Positions 33,877-43,274 of a stretch of 64,000 bases of DNA are shown piece after piece. The notes under the pieces were generated by a model, which had not been told where the DNA came from, made no database searches, and saw only the letters and a program-made list of their open reading frames with translations. The position numbers and the translations under genes are program-made. This stretch comes from Bacillus licheniformis DSM 13 = ATCC 14580 (GTDB taxonomy: Bacteria > Bacillota > Bacilli > Bacillales > Bacillaceae). The first letter of the stretch is position 1; the number at the start of each line of letters is the position of its first letter. The stretch is taken from positions 1,113,501-1,177,500 of the forward strand of contig NC_006270.3 of NCBI RefSeq assembly GCF_000011645.1, in the 5' to 3' direction.

Positions 33877-34803
33877 ATGATGAGCGAATTAGCTAAAGAA
33901 AAAAGTCTGACTATTGTGAAAAGTAAAAGGAGATATGTGAGGAAAAATGGATCGCTCTGGTGGATGTATCTTCCCGCCTTGGCGCTTGTATCCGTCTTTA
34001 TGATTTATCCGTTTGCGAGCGGCATTAAAATCACGTTCACGAACTGGAACGGTTTCTCACAGTCGTATGACTGGATCGGCTTTGCCCAATATAAACGGAT
34101 GCTGGCCGACCCGGCGACATGGCTTGTCGTCAAAAACACCCTCCTGTACGGATTGGGCAGTACGGTTTTCCAGAATGTCATCGGTCTTCTCTATGCCCTC
34201 CTGCTGTTTAAAAGCATCAAAATGAAAGCGCTGACAAGAACGGTTGTCTATTTGCCCGTCATCATCAGCCCGCTGATCATGGGGTATATCTGGTACTTCT
34301 TCTTCTCCTATGAAGGAGGCGCCTTGAACGATTTGCTGAAACTATTTGGAGCAGGTCCTGTCAACGCCTTGAGCAGCCCGGAAATCAATCCGTGGATCAT
34401 CGTATTTGTCAATTCCTATCAGTTTGTCGGTATAGCGATGGTCATTTATTTAGCAGGTCTCGGAAGCGTTCCGAAAGATTTTTATGAAGCGGCGCAAATC
34501 GACGGAGCAAGCGGTTTTCAGCAATTTTGGAAGATTACGCTGCCGCTGTTGATGCCTTCTGTCACGATCAACATGGTAATCAATATCATCGGCGGACTGA
34601 AGCTGTTTGATGTCATTTTAGCGCTGACAGGCGGCGGTCCGGGAAATGCTTCGCAATCGATGTCGACTTTTATGTACGATCTGTATTTTAAGAGGCAGGA
34701 TGCCGGCTATGCAGCCGCTCAGGGGGTTTTCATGGCGGTGTTGATACTGCTAATCAGCTTTACGGCTCTCATCTATTTTAAGCGCAAGGAGGTCGAAGCC
34801 TAG
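33877..34803 (+). CDS. melD: Alpha-galactoside ABC transporter permease MelD
   Basis: 308 residues, six membrane segments, MalF-type permease with the EAA loop EAAQIDGASGFQQFWKITLP near residue 203. It forms the channel with MelC. Known as AmyD/MelD in B. subtilis. The start may be either of two adjacent ATGs (33877 or 33880). The stop directly abuts the melC start. Confidence 0.92.
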   Translation: MMSELAKEKSLTIVKSKRRYVRKNGSLWWMYLPALALVSVFMIYPFASGIKITFTNWNGFSQSYDWIGFAQYKRMLADPATWLVVKNTLLYGLGSTVFQNVIGLLYALLLFKSIKMKALTRTVVYLPVIISPLIMGYIWYFFFSYEGGALNDLLKLFGAGPVNALSSPEINPWIIVFVNSYQFVGIAMVIYLAGLGSVPKDFYEAAQIDGASGFQQFWKITLPLLMPSVTINMVINIIGGLKLFDVILALTGGGPGNASQSMSTFMYDLYFKRQDAGYAAAQGVFMAVLILLISFTALIYFKRKEVEA

Positions 34804-35634
34804 ATGAATCGCCAAGAGAAAAAGAAACGGGCGCTGTGGACTTTGCTGGCTGCATGGATTACCGTTTTTCACCTGATTCCGTTTTATATTTTGCTGACGA
34901 CGGCGCTGAAAGCAAAGGGAGATTTCAGTTCAAAATGGAAGTTCCCGGACGAAATCAGCCTCGGTAATTTTGCAGAAGCATGGGATAAAGCAGGTCTGGC
35001 CGGCTCGTTTTTCAATACTGCTGTGATCACTTTTGCTTCGGCGGCTCTGCTCATTGTGATCGGCTCTCTGGCGGCATATCCGCTCGCCAGGCGCAGAACA
35101 AAGCTCAATCAAGCCGTTTACTTCCTGTTTATCGGCATTATGATCATTCCGCCGCTGACATCCATGGTTCCTTTATACAAAATGGTGGTGGAGCTTGGCA
35201 TGCTGAATACGCTTGAAATCGCGATATTGAATAATACGGCGGCTTATATGCCCTTGACGATTTTTTTGTATGCCGGATTTATCCGGTCGACGATTCCGAA
35301 AGAGCTTGAAGAGGCTGCGAGAATCGACGGGGCGAGCACGGCGGGGATTTTCTTCAGAATCGTCTTTCCTTTATTAAAGCCGGTGACTGCGACGATTTGC
35401 ATTATTGCCTGCGTATTCATCTGGAACGACTATCAGTTTTCGATCTTTTTCCTTCAAGACAAAAGTGTGCAGACTTTGACTGTAGCGATTGCCGGCTTCT
35501 TTGGGCAAAATGCGAACAACCTGCACTTGGTGGCCGCGGCTTCGCTGATGGCGATGCTGCCGATGACGATTCTATTTTTATTCCTGCAAAAGTACTTTAT
35601 AAAAGGATTATCAGCAGGAGCGCTAAAAGGCTAG
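34804..35634 (+). CDS. melC: Alpha-galactoside ABC transporter permease MelC
   Basis: 276 residues, six membrane segments, MalG-type permease with the EAA loop EEAARIDGASTAGIFFRIVF near residue 166. It partners MelD in sugar uptake. The ATG abuts the melD stop and AAGGAGGTC lies just before it inside melD, which shows translational coupling. Confidence 0.92.
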   Translation: MNRQEKKKRALWTLLAAWITVFHLIPFYILLTTALKAKGDFSSKWKFPDEISLGNFAEAWDKAGLAGSFFNTAVITFASAALLIVIGSLAAYPLARRRTKLNQAVYFLFIGIMIIPPLTSMVPLYKMVVELGMLNTLEIAILNNTAAYMPLTIFLYAGFIRSTIPKELEEAARIDGASTAGIFFRIVFPLLKPVTATICIIACVFIWNDYQFSIFFLQDKSVQTLTVAIAGFFGQNANNLHLVAAASLMAMLPMTILFLFLQKYFIKGLSAGALKG

Positions 35635-35664
35635 CGAAAATTTCACGGGGAAAGGAAGATATGA

Positions 35665-36963
35665 ATGACTAAAATTGCTTTTATCGGAGCTGGAAGCACA
35701 ATTTTTGCGAAAAATGTGCTGGGGGACTGTCTGATGGTTCCGGCGGTCAACGGATTTGAATTTGCTTTGTATGATATCGATCCGAAGCGCCTCAAAGAAT
35801 CTAAAGATATGCTTGAGCATTTAAAAAACCGCTATAATGACACGGTATCGATCCGCGCCTATGACGACAGAAAGGAAGCTTTGGCGGGAGCGAAATACGT
35901 GATCAATGCCATTCAGGTCGGCGGCTATAAACCGGGCACAGTCATCGATTTTGAGATTCCGAAAAAATACGGCCTCAAGCAGACGATTGCCGATACGGTC
36001 GGAATCGGCGGGATATTCAGGGCGCTGCGGACGATTCCCGTTTTATTGGATATGGCAAAAGACATCGAAAGCGCGGCGCCCGACGCCTGGCTCTTAAATT
36101 ACACAAACCCGATGGCTTCTTTAACCGGTGCGCTTCTCCGCTACACGGACGTGAAAACGGTCGGTCTCTGCCACAGCGTTCAAGTATGCACAAAAGATCT
36201 TTTCAAATCCCTCGGCATGAAGCATGAACGAATCGAAGAAAAAATCGCCGGCATCAATCATATGGCCTGGCTTCTTGAAGTCAAGCAAGACGGAAGAGAC
36301 TTGTATCCAGAAATTAAAAAGCGGGCAAAAGAAAAACAGAAAACGAAACATGGTGACATGGTCAGGTTTGAACTGATGGATAAATTCGGCTACTATGTGA
36401 CCGAATCGTCCGAACATAACGCGGAGTACCACCCTTATTTTATTAAAAGCCGTTATCCCGAACTGATTGAAGAACTGAATATCCCGATTGACGAATATTT
36501 GAGAAGGTGCGAGAAGCAGATTCAAAATTGGGAAAAGATGCGCGGCGAAATCGTCGGCAATCGGCATTTAACCCACGAGCGGTCAAACGAATACGGCTCA
36601 AGAATCATAGAAGCGATGGAAACCGGCCAGCCGTTTACATTCGGCGGTAATGTCTTGAATAAAGGATTGATTACAAATCTTCCGGAAAAAGCCGTCGTCG
36701 AAGTGACGTGCGTCGCTGAGCGGAACCGGATCACTCCGTGCTACGCGGGCGAGCTGCCAGAACAGCTGGCTGCTTTAAATCGCACCAATATCAATACACA
36801 GCTGTTAACGATTGAAGCGGCAACAACAAAAAGAAAAGAGCACATTTACCATGCTGCATTGCTTGATCCGCATACGGCTGCGGAATTATCGATGGATGAT
36901 ATCGTAAGCATGTGCGATGAATTGATCGAAGCACACGGCGACTGGCTGCCGGAATTTGAATAA
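35665..36963 (+). CDS. melA: Alpha-galactosidase MelA, glycoside hydrolase family 4
   Basis: 432 residues, family 4 glycosidase. The N-terminal NAD-binding motif is KIAFIGAGSTIFAKN. Metal and catalytic region GLCHSVQ (Cys and His ligands, near residue 170) and GINHMAWLLE (near 198) are present. Family 4 enzymes use NAD+ and Mn2+ in an oxidation-elimination mechanism. It cleaves melibiose and related alpha-galactosides inside the cell after uptake by MelEDC. It closes the mel operon. GGGGAAAGGAAG precedes the start. Confidence 0.94.
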   Translation: MTKIAFIGAGSTIFAKNVLGDCLMVPAVNGFEFALYDIDPKRLKESKDMLEHLKNRYNDTVSIRAYDDRKEALAGAKYVINAIQVGGYKPGTVIDFEIPKKYGLKQTIADTVGIGGIFRALRTIPVLLDMAKDIESAAPDAWLLNYTNPMASLTGALLRYTDVKTVGLCHSVQVCTKDLFKSLGMKHERIEEKIAGINHMAWLLEVKQDGRDLYPEIKKRAKEKQKTKHGDMVRFELMDKFGYYVTESSEHNAEYHPYFIKSRYPELIEELNIPIDEYLRRCEKQIQNWEKMRGEIVGNRHLTHERSNEYGSRIIEAMETGQPFTFGGNVLNKGLITNLPEKAVVEVTCVAERNRITPCYAGELPEQLAALNRTNINTQLLTIEAATTKRKEHIYHAALLDPHTAAELSMDDIVSMCDELIEAHGDWLPEFE

Positions 36964-36967
36964 AAAA

Positions 36968-37013
36968 ATAAAGCCTGAGCGAAGGGATCAGCCTTCAACT
37001 CTGGCTTTTTTCA
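36968..37013. terminator. Weak terminator between melA and yhjN
   Basis: AAAGCC and GGCTTTTTT arms in the short gap between convergent genes; the loop is long and overlaps the yhjN stop, so strength is uncertain. Confidence 0.4.
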
Positions 37014-38142
37014 CGCGAGGGTGTGTATATTTTTCCGATTTTTGATGAAGCAATCGGAAGAATGGAGGAAGCATTGCGATCACGAGCACCACCCTCAACA
37101 CTTGGACAGCGACGACGAACGTAGAGTCGGCGTGAAGCGTGACAGACGTTGTCGCCATTTCTGCGATTCCTCCCGGAGCAAACGCCAATATGGCCGTTGT
37201 CAGCGAAATGCCTGCCGCTTTGGCGGTGACGGCGGCGCTTAAAATCATTGCAATGATCAGTCCGACGGAGCTGGCAAGTGCGACGATCAGCGTTTTTCTG
37301 ACGCCGATAAACATATCTTTGCTGATCTTTGAACCGATCGTTGCGCCGAGACAAATTTGCGACAGCACTGAAAAGCCGTGGGGCCACCAGGCGGTTGTGC
37401 TGAGTCCGGTCATTGAGGCGCCCGCGATTTGCAGAACGGCCGCGCCGGTCATGCTTCCGAGCAGCCATGGCGCAGGAAACCGCAGTGCTTTCATAGCTTT
37501 GCATACCCCGAATCCGCCCAGCACGATCAACGCAGTCCATGCGATATGAGGCGCTTCAAATGCCGATGTTCCCGCGGCCATCACTTGGCTGCCGGCAGCA
37601 TGGGCGTCGGGATGCTTCGCATTTATGAAAAAAACGAAAAAGGGAATGGTCATGACGACGAGAAGAACACGTATCATCTGCACGAGACTGACGATTGCCG
37701 TGTTCGCTCCGACTTCCTGAGCGATGCCCGGCATCGCGGAAAGCCCGCCGGGAGCCGTTCCCACAAAGCTCGTCAGCATATCTGTCTTGCTGAATCTCCA
37801 CAAGACAAAGCCCGACAGCATGGCGAACACGACGGAAAGGAGAAGCATGACGCCGACAATCAGCCAATTTTCCTTAAAGATCGAAATCACAGACATGTTG
37901 ATTTTTTGGCCAAGCTCAATTCCCAATAGCATTTGGCCGAACTGAAGCCATCCATGGTGGATGCCGTTTTGTCTGACCGCCGCTTTCAACGGTGACGGGC
38001 GAAACAGCGACAGACAAGCGGCGGCGGTCATTGTTCCGACCATCCAGCCGATTGTCATGCCGGTCAATGAGAGAAGAAATCCCCCAAAACTGCTGATCAA
38101 TATCAATAATATATCCCGAAGGAAATCTCTTTTTTCCCTCAA
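36988..38142 (-). CDS. yhjN: AbrB-family membrane transporter YhjN
   Basis: 384 residues with about ten hydrophobic segments and two repeats of the AbrB-family pattern (GMTIGWMVGTMTAA near residue 28 and APGGLSAMPGIAQEVGANTA near 130; matched in the second half by APGGIAEMATTSVTLHADST near 323). The family is often mislabelled ammonia monooxygenase; it consists of duplicated membrane proteins of uncertain transport role. Length matches B. subtilis YhjN. It converges on melA. Confidence 0.82.
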   Translation of the reverse strand: MREKRDFLRDILLILISSFGGFLLSLTGMTIGWMVGTMTAAACLSLFRPSPLKAAVRQNGIHHGWLQFGQMLLGIELGQKINMSVISIFKENWLIVGVMLLLSVVFAMLSGFVLWRFSKTDMLTSFVGTAPGGLSAMPGIAQEVGANTAIVSLVQMIRVLLVVMTIPFFVFFINAKHPDAHAAGSQVMAAGTSAFEAPHIAWTALIVLGGFGVCKAMKALRFPAPWLLGSMTGAAVLQIAGASMTGLSTTAWWPHGFSVLSQICLGATIGSKISKDMFIGVRKTLIVALASSVGLIIAMILSAAVTAKAAGISLTTAILAFAPGGIAEMATTSVTLHADSTFVVAVQVLRVVLVIAMLPPFFRLLHQKSEKYTHPRVKKARVEG

Positions 38143-38352
38143 ATGAAAAACCTTCTTCCTGTTTACTGCGGAATCATTTTGTTCACTAAGTAAAGTATTT
38201 CTATATATTACTATATAATAATTTTAGTGATTGGTAAAATACGAATTTATTTAAAAGATTAATAAGAAAAACTAATCGTTTATTTTTGAACATAACAGAT
38301 CGAATATATGAATACATTAAATTAGATTGATCATAAATAGAGGTGAACCGAT

Positions 38353-38586
38353 ATGAAACATCCCAAGGAATCATTCACCAAAGTCAAATCGTATCGCCCG
38401 TTTCACAGCGCCTTTGATCCGTGTCCGCCGATCGGCAAAAGATACTACAGAACCCCTCCAAATCTATATCTAGGTTTTCAGCCCCGCGGCCTTCCGCAGT
38501 TTTCCCCGATGGAGGCGCTGCAAAAAGGGACGCTTTGGCCCGTATTTTACGATCATTATGAAAATCCGTATGAAGATGGGAGGTAA
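38353..38586 (+). CDS. cotJA: Spore coat protein CotJA
   Basis: 77 residues, Pro/Tyr/Phe-rich (PNLYLGFQPRGLPQFSPMEA), matching CotJA. It is a coat-associated protein made in the mother cell and needed for CotJC assembly. GAGGTGA precedes the ATG. It heads cotJABC, which in B. subtilis is transcribed by SigE; ATGAATACATT about 45 bases before the start has a partial SigE -10 look. Confidence 0.93.
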   Translation: MKHPKESFTKVKSYRPFHSAFDPCPPIGKRYYRTPPNLYLGFQPRGLPQFSPMEALQKGTLWPVFYDHYENPYEDGR

Positions 38587-38591
38587 GGAGG

Positions 38592-38855
38592 GTGACGAAC
38601 TCTTTACCGCAAGACTATTATAAAAGGCTTCATGAAATTCAGGCTGTTGATTTTGTCATCGTTGAGCTGATGCTATACCTTGACACACATCCCGATGATA
38701 CCGATGCCATCAAACAATACAACCAGTATGCCGGATTTTCCAGAAAACTGAAAGCGAAGTTTGAATCAAAATACGGCCCTTTGATTCAAGGAAGCCCGGA
38801 TCAGACGGAATCCTATTGGAGCTGGAAAAGAAGTCCTTGGCCATGGCAAGTTTAA
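38592..38855 (+). CDS. cotJB: Spore coat protein CotJB
   Basis: 87 residues, with the family segment LHEIQAVDFVIVELMLYLDTHPDD. Part of the CotJ complex of the spore coat. The start called is GTG at 38592; AAGGAGG directly abuts it, which is unusually close, and no better in-frame start lies just downstream. It follows cotJA by five bases. Confidence 0.9.
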   Translation: MTNSLPQDYYKRLHEIQAVDFVIVELMLYLDTHPDDTDAIKQYNQYAGFSRKLKAKFESKYGPLIQGSPDQTESYWSWKRSPWPWQV

Positions 38856-38876
38856 TAGAGGAAGGGAGTCAGGTTC

Positions 38877-39446
38877 ATGTGGCTTTATGAGAAAAAACTG
38901 CAGTATCCTGTTAGGGTGAGAGAATGCAATCCGAGACTTGCCAAATTTTTGATTGAGCAATACGGCGGAGCGGACGGCGAATTGGCTGCGGCGCTTCGCT
39001 ATTTGAACCAGCGCTACAGCATACCCGATAAAGTCGTCGGACTGCTGACGGACATCGGTACGGAAGAGTTTGCTCACCTTGAAATGATTGCCACGATGGT
39101 ATATAAATTAACAAAAGACGCGACGCCCGAGCAGATGAAGGAAGCCGGGCTCGGCGATCATTACGCAGACCATGACAAAGCCCTGTTTTATCATAACGCT
39201 GCCGGCGTTCCGTTCACCGCTACATACATCCAGGCAAAAGGCGATCCGATTGCCGATTTATATGAAGATATAGCGGCTGAAGAAAAAGCGAGGGCTACGT
39301 ATCAATGGCTGATTGACATGTCGGATGATCCGGATTTAAATGACGGGCTGGCGTTTTTACGGGAAAGGGAAATCGTTCATTCACAGCGCTTCCGCGAAGC
39401 TGTCGAAATTTTGAAGGAAGAGCGCGACCGTAAAAAAGTGTTTTAA
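38877..39446 (+). CDS. cotJC: Spore coat protein CotJC, manganese-catalase-like
   Basis: 189 residues, a four-helix-bundle dimanganese catalase-like protein. Likely metal ligands lie in DGELAAALRYL, IGTEEFAHLEM, IAAEEKARATY and REREIVHSQRF, the expected Glu...ExxH...Glu...His spacing. It is incorporated into the spore coat and may protect against peroxide. AGGAAGGGAG precedes the ATG. It ends the operon before a strong terminator. Confidence 0.93.
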   Translation: MWLYEKKLQYPVRVRECNPRLAKFLIEQYGGADGELAAALRYLNQRYSIPDKVVGLLTDIGTEEFAHLEMIATMVYKLTKDATPEQMKEAGLGDHYADHDKALFYHNAAGVPFTATYIQAKGDPIADLYEDIAAEEKARATYQWLIDMSDDPDLNDGLAFLREREIVHSQRFREAVEILKEERDRKKVF

Positions 39447-39451
39447 ACAGC

Positions 39452-39487
39452 AAAAAGCCGAAAATACGACCGTATTTTCGGCTTTTT
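39452..39487. terminator. Bidirectional terminator between cotJC and the acyl-CoA ligase
   Basis: 17-bp perfect arms AAAAAGCCGAAAATACG / CGTATTTTCGGCTTTTT with a two-base loop, serving both convergent genes. Confidence 0.92.
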
Positions 39488-39489
39488 AT

Positions 39490-41109
39490 TTACTGCACCG
39501 GGCTCGCAAGCAGTTCTGCTGCGCGGTCGCGCAGCACATATTTTTGAACTTTTCCGGATGCGGTCAGCGGGTATTCGTCGATCAGAAATACGTACTCCGG
39601 AATTTTATAATACGAAAGCTGTCCTTTGCAAAAATCTCTGACGTCTTCGAGCGTCAGCTTTTTGCCCGGCCTGCATTTAATAAAGGCAGCCGTTTTTTCC
39701 CCGTACTTTTCATCCGGAACGCCGACAACCTGTACATCGACAATATCCTCATGTTCATAAAGGAATTCCTCTATTTCACGCGGGTAAATGTTTTCCCCGC
39801 CGCGGACGATCATATCTTTTAAGCGCCCGGTAATCCTCACGTATCCGTCCCGGTCCATTTCTGCCAAATCTCCGGTATGGAGCCAGCCGTCTTCATCGAT
39901 GGCCTTTTTTGTGGCTTCATCCATTTTATAGTAGCCTTTCATGACGAGGTATCCTCTTGTGCACAGTTCGCCCTGCTCATCCGGGCCGAGCGTTTCCCCG
40001 GTGTCAGGATCGACGATTTTCATTTCTACATGCGGATGCACTTTTCCGACGGTCTCGACGCGGCGTTCGATCGTGTCGGTGACGGTTGTCTGCGTAATCA
40101 CGGGTGAAGACTCCGTCTGTCCGTATGCGATTGTGATATCCGTCATATTCATTTGCTTCATCACTTTTTTCATGACTTCTCTAGGGCACGGGGAGCCTGC
40201 CATGATCCCGGTCCGCAGAGAAGAGAGGTCATAGTTTGCGAAATCGGGGTGGGTGAGCTCGGCGATAAACATTGTCGGTACACCCTGCAGCCCTGTACAT
40301 CTTTCTTTTTCGACCGTTTGCAGGACGATGTCCGGCTTGAATTCGATGATTGGCAGCATGGCCGCGCCTGACGCGACGCAGGCAAGCGTGCTTAACACAC
40401 AGCCGAAGCAATGAAAAAGAGGAACCGGGATGCACAGCCTGTCTTCGCTCGTCAGCCCCATTCTGTCGGCAACGATCGCCGCATTGTTGACGATATTGTA
40501 GTGAGTCAGCATAACACCTTTTGGAAAGCCGGTCGTTCCCGACGTATACTGCATATTAATCACATCATCGTGTGTGAGTGACTGCTCTCGTTCAAAAAGG
40601 TCGGCATCAGAGACCGTTTCGCCCATTTTAGCGATCTCGGCAAAAGCCGTCATATGTTCAGGGGTCTCGTTCTTGCCAAGGTAGACGAGATTTTTCAGCT
40701 TCGGCAGCTTTTCAGGATTTTTCATGATCTCATCGATCATATTGATATAGGATGTTCCTTTGTAGCCGTCCATCAGAAAGAGGGTGGTGGAATCGGAATG
40801 TTCCAATAAGTACTCGAGTTCTCTCGCCTGATAGCTCGTATTGACGGTGACGAGCACAGCGCCGATTCTTGCCGTAGCAAACTGGAGCAGAATCCATTCC
40901 GGAATATTGGATGCCCAGATGGCGACATGCTCCCCTTTTTGAATGCCGAGCGCGAGCAGCCCTTTTGCAATTTTAGAAGTTTCTTCAACAAGCTCCTGAT
41001 ACGAGTATCTTAAATCGAGCTCAGAATATACAACCGCTTCATGATTCGGAAACCGGCCGGCGGTTGATTTTAAAAGCCCGCCGATCGTTTGTTTTTTTAA
41101 TGTAACCAT
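39490..41109 (-). CDS. yngI: Acyl-CoA synthetase, AMP-binding (YngI-like)
   Basis: 539 residues of the ANL superfamily. Motifs: YTSGTTGFPKGVMLTH (A3), AYGQTESSPV (A5), GWLHTGDLAEMDRDGY (A7), GRLKDMIVRGGENIYPREIE (A8) and the catalytic lysine in ASGKVQKY. It activates a carboxylic acid, probably a medium or long fatty acid, to its CoA thioester via an acyl-adenylate. Similarity to B. subtilis YngI is strong by recall, although the neighbouring yng genes are absent here. The gene has its own extended -10 promoter overlapped by a palindrome upstream. GGAGGCAAGGAGG precedes the ATG. Confidence 0.82.
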   Translation of the reverse strand: MVTLKKQTIGGLLKSTAGRFPNHEAVVYSELDLRYSYQELVEETSKIAKGLLALGIQKGEHVAIWASNIPEWILLQFATARIGAVLVTVNTSYQARELEYLLEHSDSTTLFLMDGYKGTSYINMIDEIMKNPEKLPKLKNLVYLGKNETPEHMTAFAEIAKMGETVSDADLFEREQSLTHDDVINMQYTSGTTGFPKGVMLTHYNIVNNAAIVADRMGLTSEDRLCIPVPLFHCFGCVLSTLACVASGAAMLPIIEFKPDIVLQTVEKERCTGLQGVPTMFIAELTHPDFANYDLSSLRTGIMAGSPCPREVMKKVMKQMNMTDITIAYGQTESSPVITQTTVTDTIERRVETVGKVHPHVEMKIVDPDTGETLGPDEQGELCTRGYLVMKGYYKMDEATKKAIDEDGWLHTGDLAEMDRDGYVRITGRLKDMIVRGGENIYPREIEEFLYEHEDIVDVQVVGVPDEKYGEKTAAFIKCRPGKKLTLEDVRDFCKGQLSYYKIPEYVFLIDEYPLTASGKVQKYVLRDRAAELLASPVQ

Positions 41110-41144
41110 AGTGCCTCCTTGCCTCCCGAATAAAATCTGTTTCC

Positions 41145-41176
41145 ATTATAGCACTTTGTTCTAGTACCAGGTACTA
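41145..41176 (-). promoter_or_regulatory. Extended -10 promoter and palindromic operator for the acyl-CoA ligase
   Basis: On the minus strand TATAAT lies at 41145-41150, with the TG of an extended -10 in TGCTATAAT. Seventeen bases upstream, the -35 position falls inside a perfect palindrome TAGTACC-N-GGTACTA (41162-41176). That placement is typical of a repressor operator. The regulator is unknown. Confidence 0.55.
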
Positions 41177-41787
41177 TAAAGGACTAGTTTTTTTAACCGG
41201 GACACTGCTCGATATTGTGCAATCCCCCCGAGAGCCATGATCCCTGCAATGGCAAGAAAAAGCGCTGCCCCGCCGAACTTGATGAAGATCATCCCGCCTA
41301 AAAAAGGTCCAATTGTCCGGGAAATATCCCAATGCGGGCCGAAAAATGCAAAATATCCGCCCCGTATATGATTGGGAGCAAGGCGCGAGACAAAGGTTTG
41401 CATGTGATTCAGAAGCATGCTTTCTGCCGCCGTAAATAAAACCGCAGTCGAAAGCAGCCAAAAGATCGATGAAGAAAAAGCGAAACCAATCGCTGCCACA
41501 GCGTAGCATACGTATGATATGGAAACGATCGTTTTGATGTTCAGTCCTTCCGTCCATTTGACGAGCGGAATTTGCATCGTAATGCTAAGAAGGGCGCGGC
41601 ACACTGTATAAACAGTCAAGGTGAATAGGAAATCGTCAAAAAGAGTTTCGAGATAAAGGCGGTAGTTGGACTCCAGCTGAGCATAGAACAGGCTGACGGG
41701 AACCGACAAGAACATCAAGGGCAGAACAGGACGGTGTTGAAGTAATACCTTTTTTGCGGAAAGAAGATTTTCCCTCTCGAAAAGCTC
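41161..41787 (-). pseudogene. MFS transporter, N-terminal half missing
   Basis: The open frame gives the C-terminal half of an MFS carrier: six hydrophobic segments, from LPLMFLSVPVSLFYAQLESN to the end, with RGGYFAFFGPHWDISRTIGP near the middle. There is no N-terminal half; a stop codon lies just upstream at about 41788 and the preceding DNA shows no MFS sequence. In B. subtilis an MFS gene, yhjO, follows yhjN, so this may be its remnant, but identity is by position only. A 185-residue six-helix fragment is unlikely to transport alone. Confidence 0.6.
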
Positions 41788-41910
41788 CTATTGCTTTTTT
41801 GACTGCCAGTTCCGCTCTATCAAAACAATATACGCGTCAAAGCGGGGGTAGCTATTCAAGGCATTGTGCTGAATGAAGAAGGGTGGATTCTTTTTACGGC
41901 GTCTGGTACA

Positions 41911-41940
41911 AAAAAGAGGCTCTACTTTAAGAGCCCCTCC
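41911..41940 (-). terminator. Terminator of the lipoprotein gene
   Basis: GAGGCTCT / AGAGCCCCTC arms followed on the minus strand by a T-run, just beyond the stop at 41951. Confidence 0.8.
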
Positions 41941-41950
41941 ATTGTGTCTC

Positions 41951-43192
41951 TTAATGACCGGAATGTCCTCCATCCGCAGACTTAATTTCCAATATGCCAT
42001 CAAGAATGCCTTGTGTCCGAAATGAAATCTCATTTTCTGACCCGAGAATGAATGCATGGTTGTATGGGCCGTCTTGCGGCCTGTCATGAAATGAAGGCTC
42101 GATCTCGGACAGATAGCTGTATAGTGTGCTGTCTGCCTGTCCATTTTTGAGTAAAAGCAGGGGAGCGTGTTTTCCCAAATGGGAAAATGGCGCTCCGGCA
42201 AGCGCAAGCTCGGGCGCAGCGGTTGATGCAAAGGATAGTCCGTGTCCCGGATCTGTGATGCCCCAGCCAAAGCCGGTGTTCTTATCCCTGAATTTCGCAA
42301 ATGCAATCGAATTTGCGACAGGAGTGTCTCCGGAAATTCTTTTGACTGTTCCGTATTCCTTTAATGCATTCTCCGTTTTTTCCGAAACCGCTTTTTTAGG
42401 GCCGAGAATATAGATGTTTGCTTTGGCGTCCCTTTTCTTTAATGCTTCAGCCGTCTCTTCGGGAATGCCTTTTTTGTTCACGTACAGGATCGGCTCAGGC
42501 ATGTGGGCGATCCAGTTTACAGCCGGGAGCGAATAAAGTTCTGCATCATCCTCGGATGATCCGATGATGACGCTTTTCGGATATTCACCGGCTGCCTCCG
42601 CGTATTCTTTGTCAATCTCTTTTGCCAGATCAGCCGCGTTCTTCCCTTTGAGCTCTTTTATTTTAAAAGTGTTCAAAGCTTGAAGCGCTTTTGAATCAAA
42701 TTCTCCGACAGCCATGATTTGCGTCCCGTCTGAAGTGCCCGTCGGGTTCAAGCGTTTGATTTCATTCTGAATTTGCCCGGAGATTTTCCCTTTTTCCGCG
42801 ATTAAAACAGGCCCGTTATTTGGATGATGGATCAAATCTGCTGATGCAAGAGCTGTCTGCCATGATCCGCCCGAAACTAGAATCACTGCGCCCGGCCTGT
42901 TTTGTTTATGAGTGGCCGGCCATATCGTTTGAGAGGTTTTGATGCTCATGTCTTCTGGTGTATTCGCGTCAAGCCTTGTCGAGTTCTTTGTGTTTTTCAC
43001 CAGGAGCCCCTCTTCGGCCCGCTTATTGAAATCACTCGGAAGAGAATCAGCGTCTTTTTCTTTCATCTCCGAATGATCCTTTGTATGATGCTCCTCATGT
43101 CCGCCAGTGTTTCCCGAGCCGGAATTTTGGCATGCCGCAAGCGGAAGCGCGAAAACAAGCATGACAAAAAGTAAACCGAATCTCAATTTCAT
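41951..43192 (-). CDS. His-rich lipoprotein with cell-wall-binding repeat 2-like domains
   Basis: 413 residues. A lipoprotein signal peptide ends in LPLAAC (Cys21). It is followed by a His/Met/Glu-rich stretch (GGHEEHHTKDHSEMKE) and then two or more repeats of the type seen in PF04122 (cell-wall-binding repeat 2), for example PGAVILVSGGSWQTALASAD, ANIYILGPKKAVSEKTENAL and ISGDTPVANSIAFA. The C-terminus is again His-rich (GGHSGH). It is probably anchored at the outer membrane face and may bind a divalent metal; that is inference. It lies 80 bases after a two-component system on the same strand and is likely part of its operon. No known name. Confidence 0.72.
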   Translation of the reverse strand: MKLRFGLLFVMLVFALPLAACQNSGSGNTGGHEEHHTKDHSEMKEKDADSLPSDFNKRAEEGLLVKNTKNSTRLDANTPEDMSIKTSQTIWPATHKQNRPGAVILVSGGSWQTALASADLIHHPNNGPVLIAEKGKISGQIQNEIKRLNPTGTSDGTQIMAVGEFDSKALQALNTFKIKELKGKNAADLAKEIDKEYAEAAGEYPKSVIIGSSEDDAELYSLPAVNWIAHMPEPILYVNKKGIPEETAEALKKRDAKANIYILGPKKAVSEKTENALKEYGTVKRISGDTPVANSIAFAKFRDKNTGFGWGITDPGHGLSFASTAAPELALAGAPFSHLGKHAPLLLLKNGQADSTLYSYLSEIEPSFHDRPQDGPYNHAFILGSENEISFRTQGILDGILEIKSADGGHSGH

Positions 43193-43274
43193 TGTGTTTT
43201 CCCCCTTTTTGGTTCAGATTACTGAGTAGTATACCCGGGAAATGTGCAAAACTGGTGCAGACATCTCGACATTG

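Noticed and set aside
38270..38352. SigE promoter for cotJABC (ATGAATACATT)
   Set aside because: The -10 is a fair match but no acceptable -35 is found at 14-15 bases, so it is mentioned only under cotJA.
41788..42306. 172-codon minus-strand frame overlapping the lipoprotein gene
   Set aside because: Mostly an alternate frame of the lipoprotein gene and its terminator. The last 25 codons (HNALNSYPRFDAYIVLIERN) look protein-like and could be a remnant, but I cannot match them.
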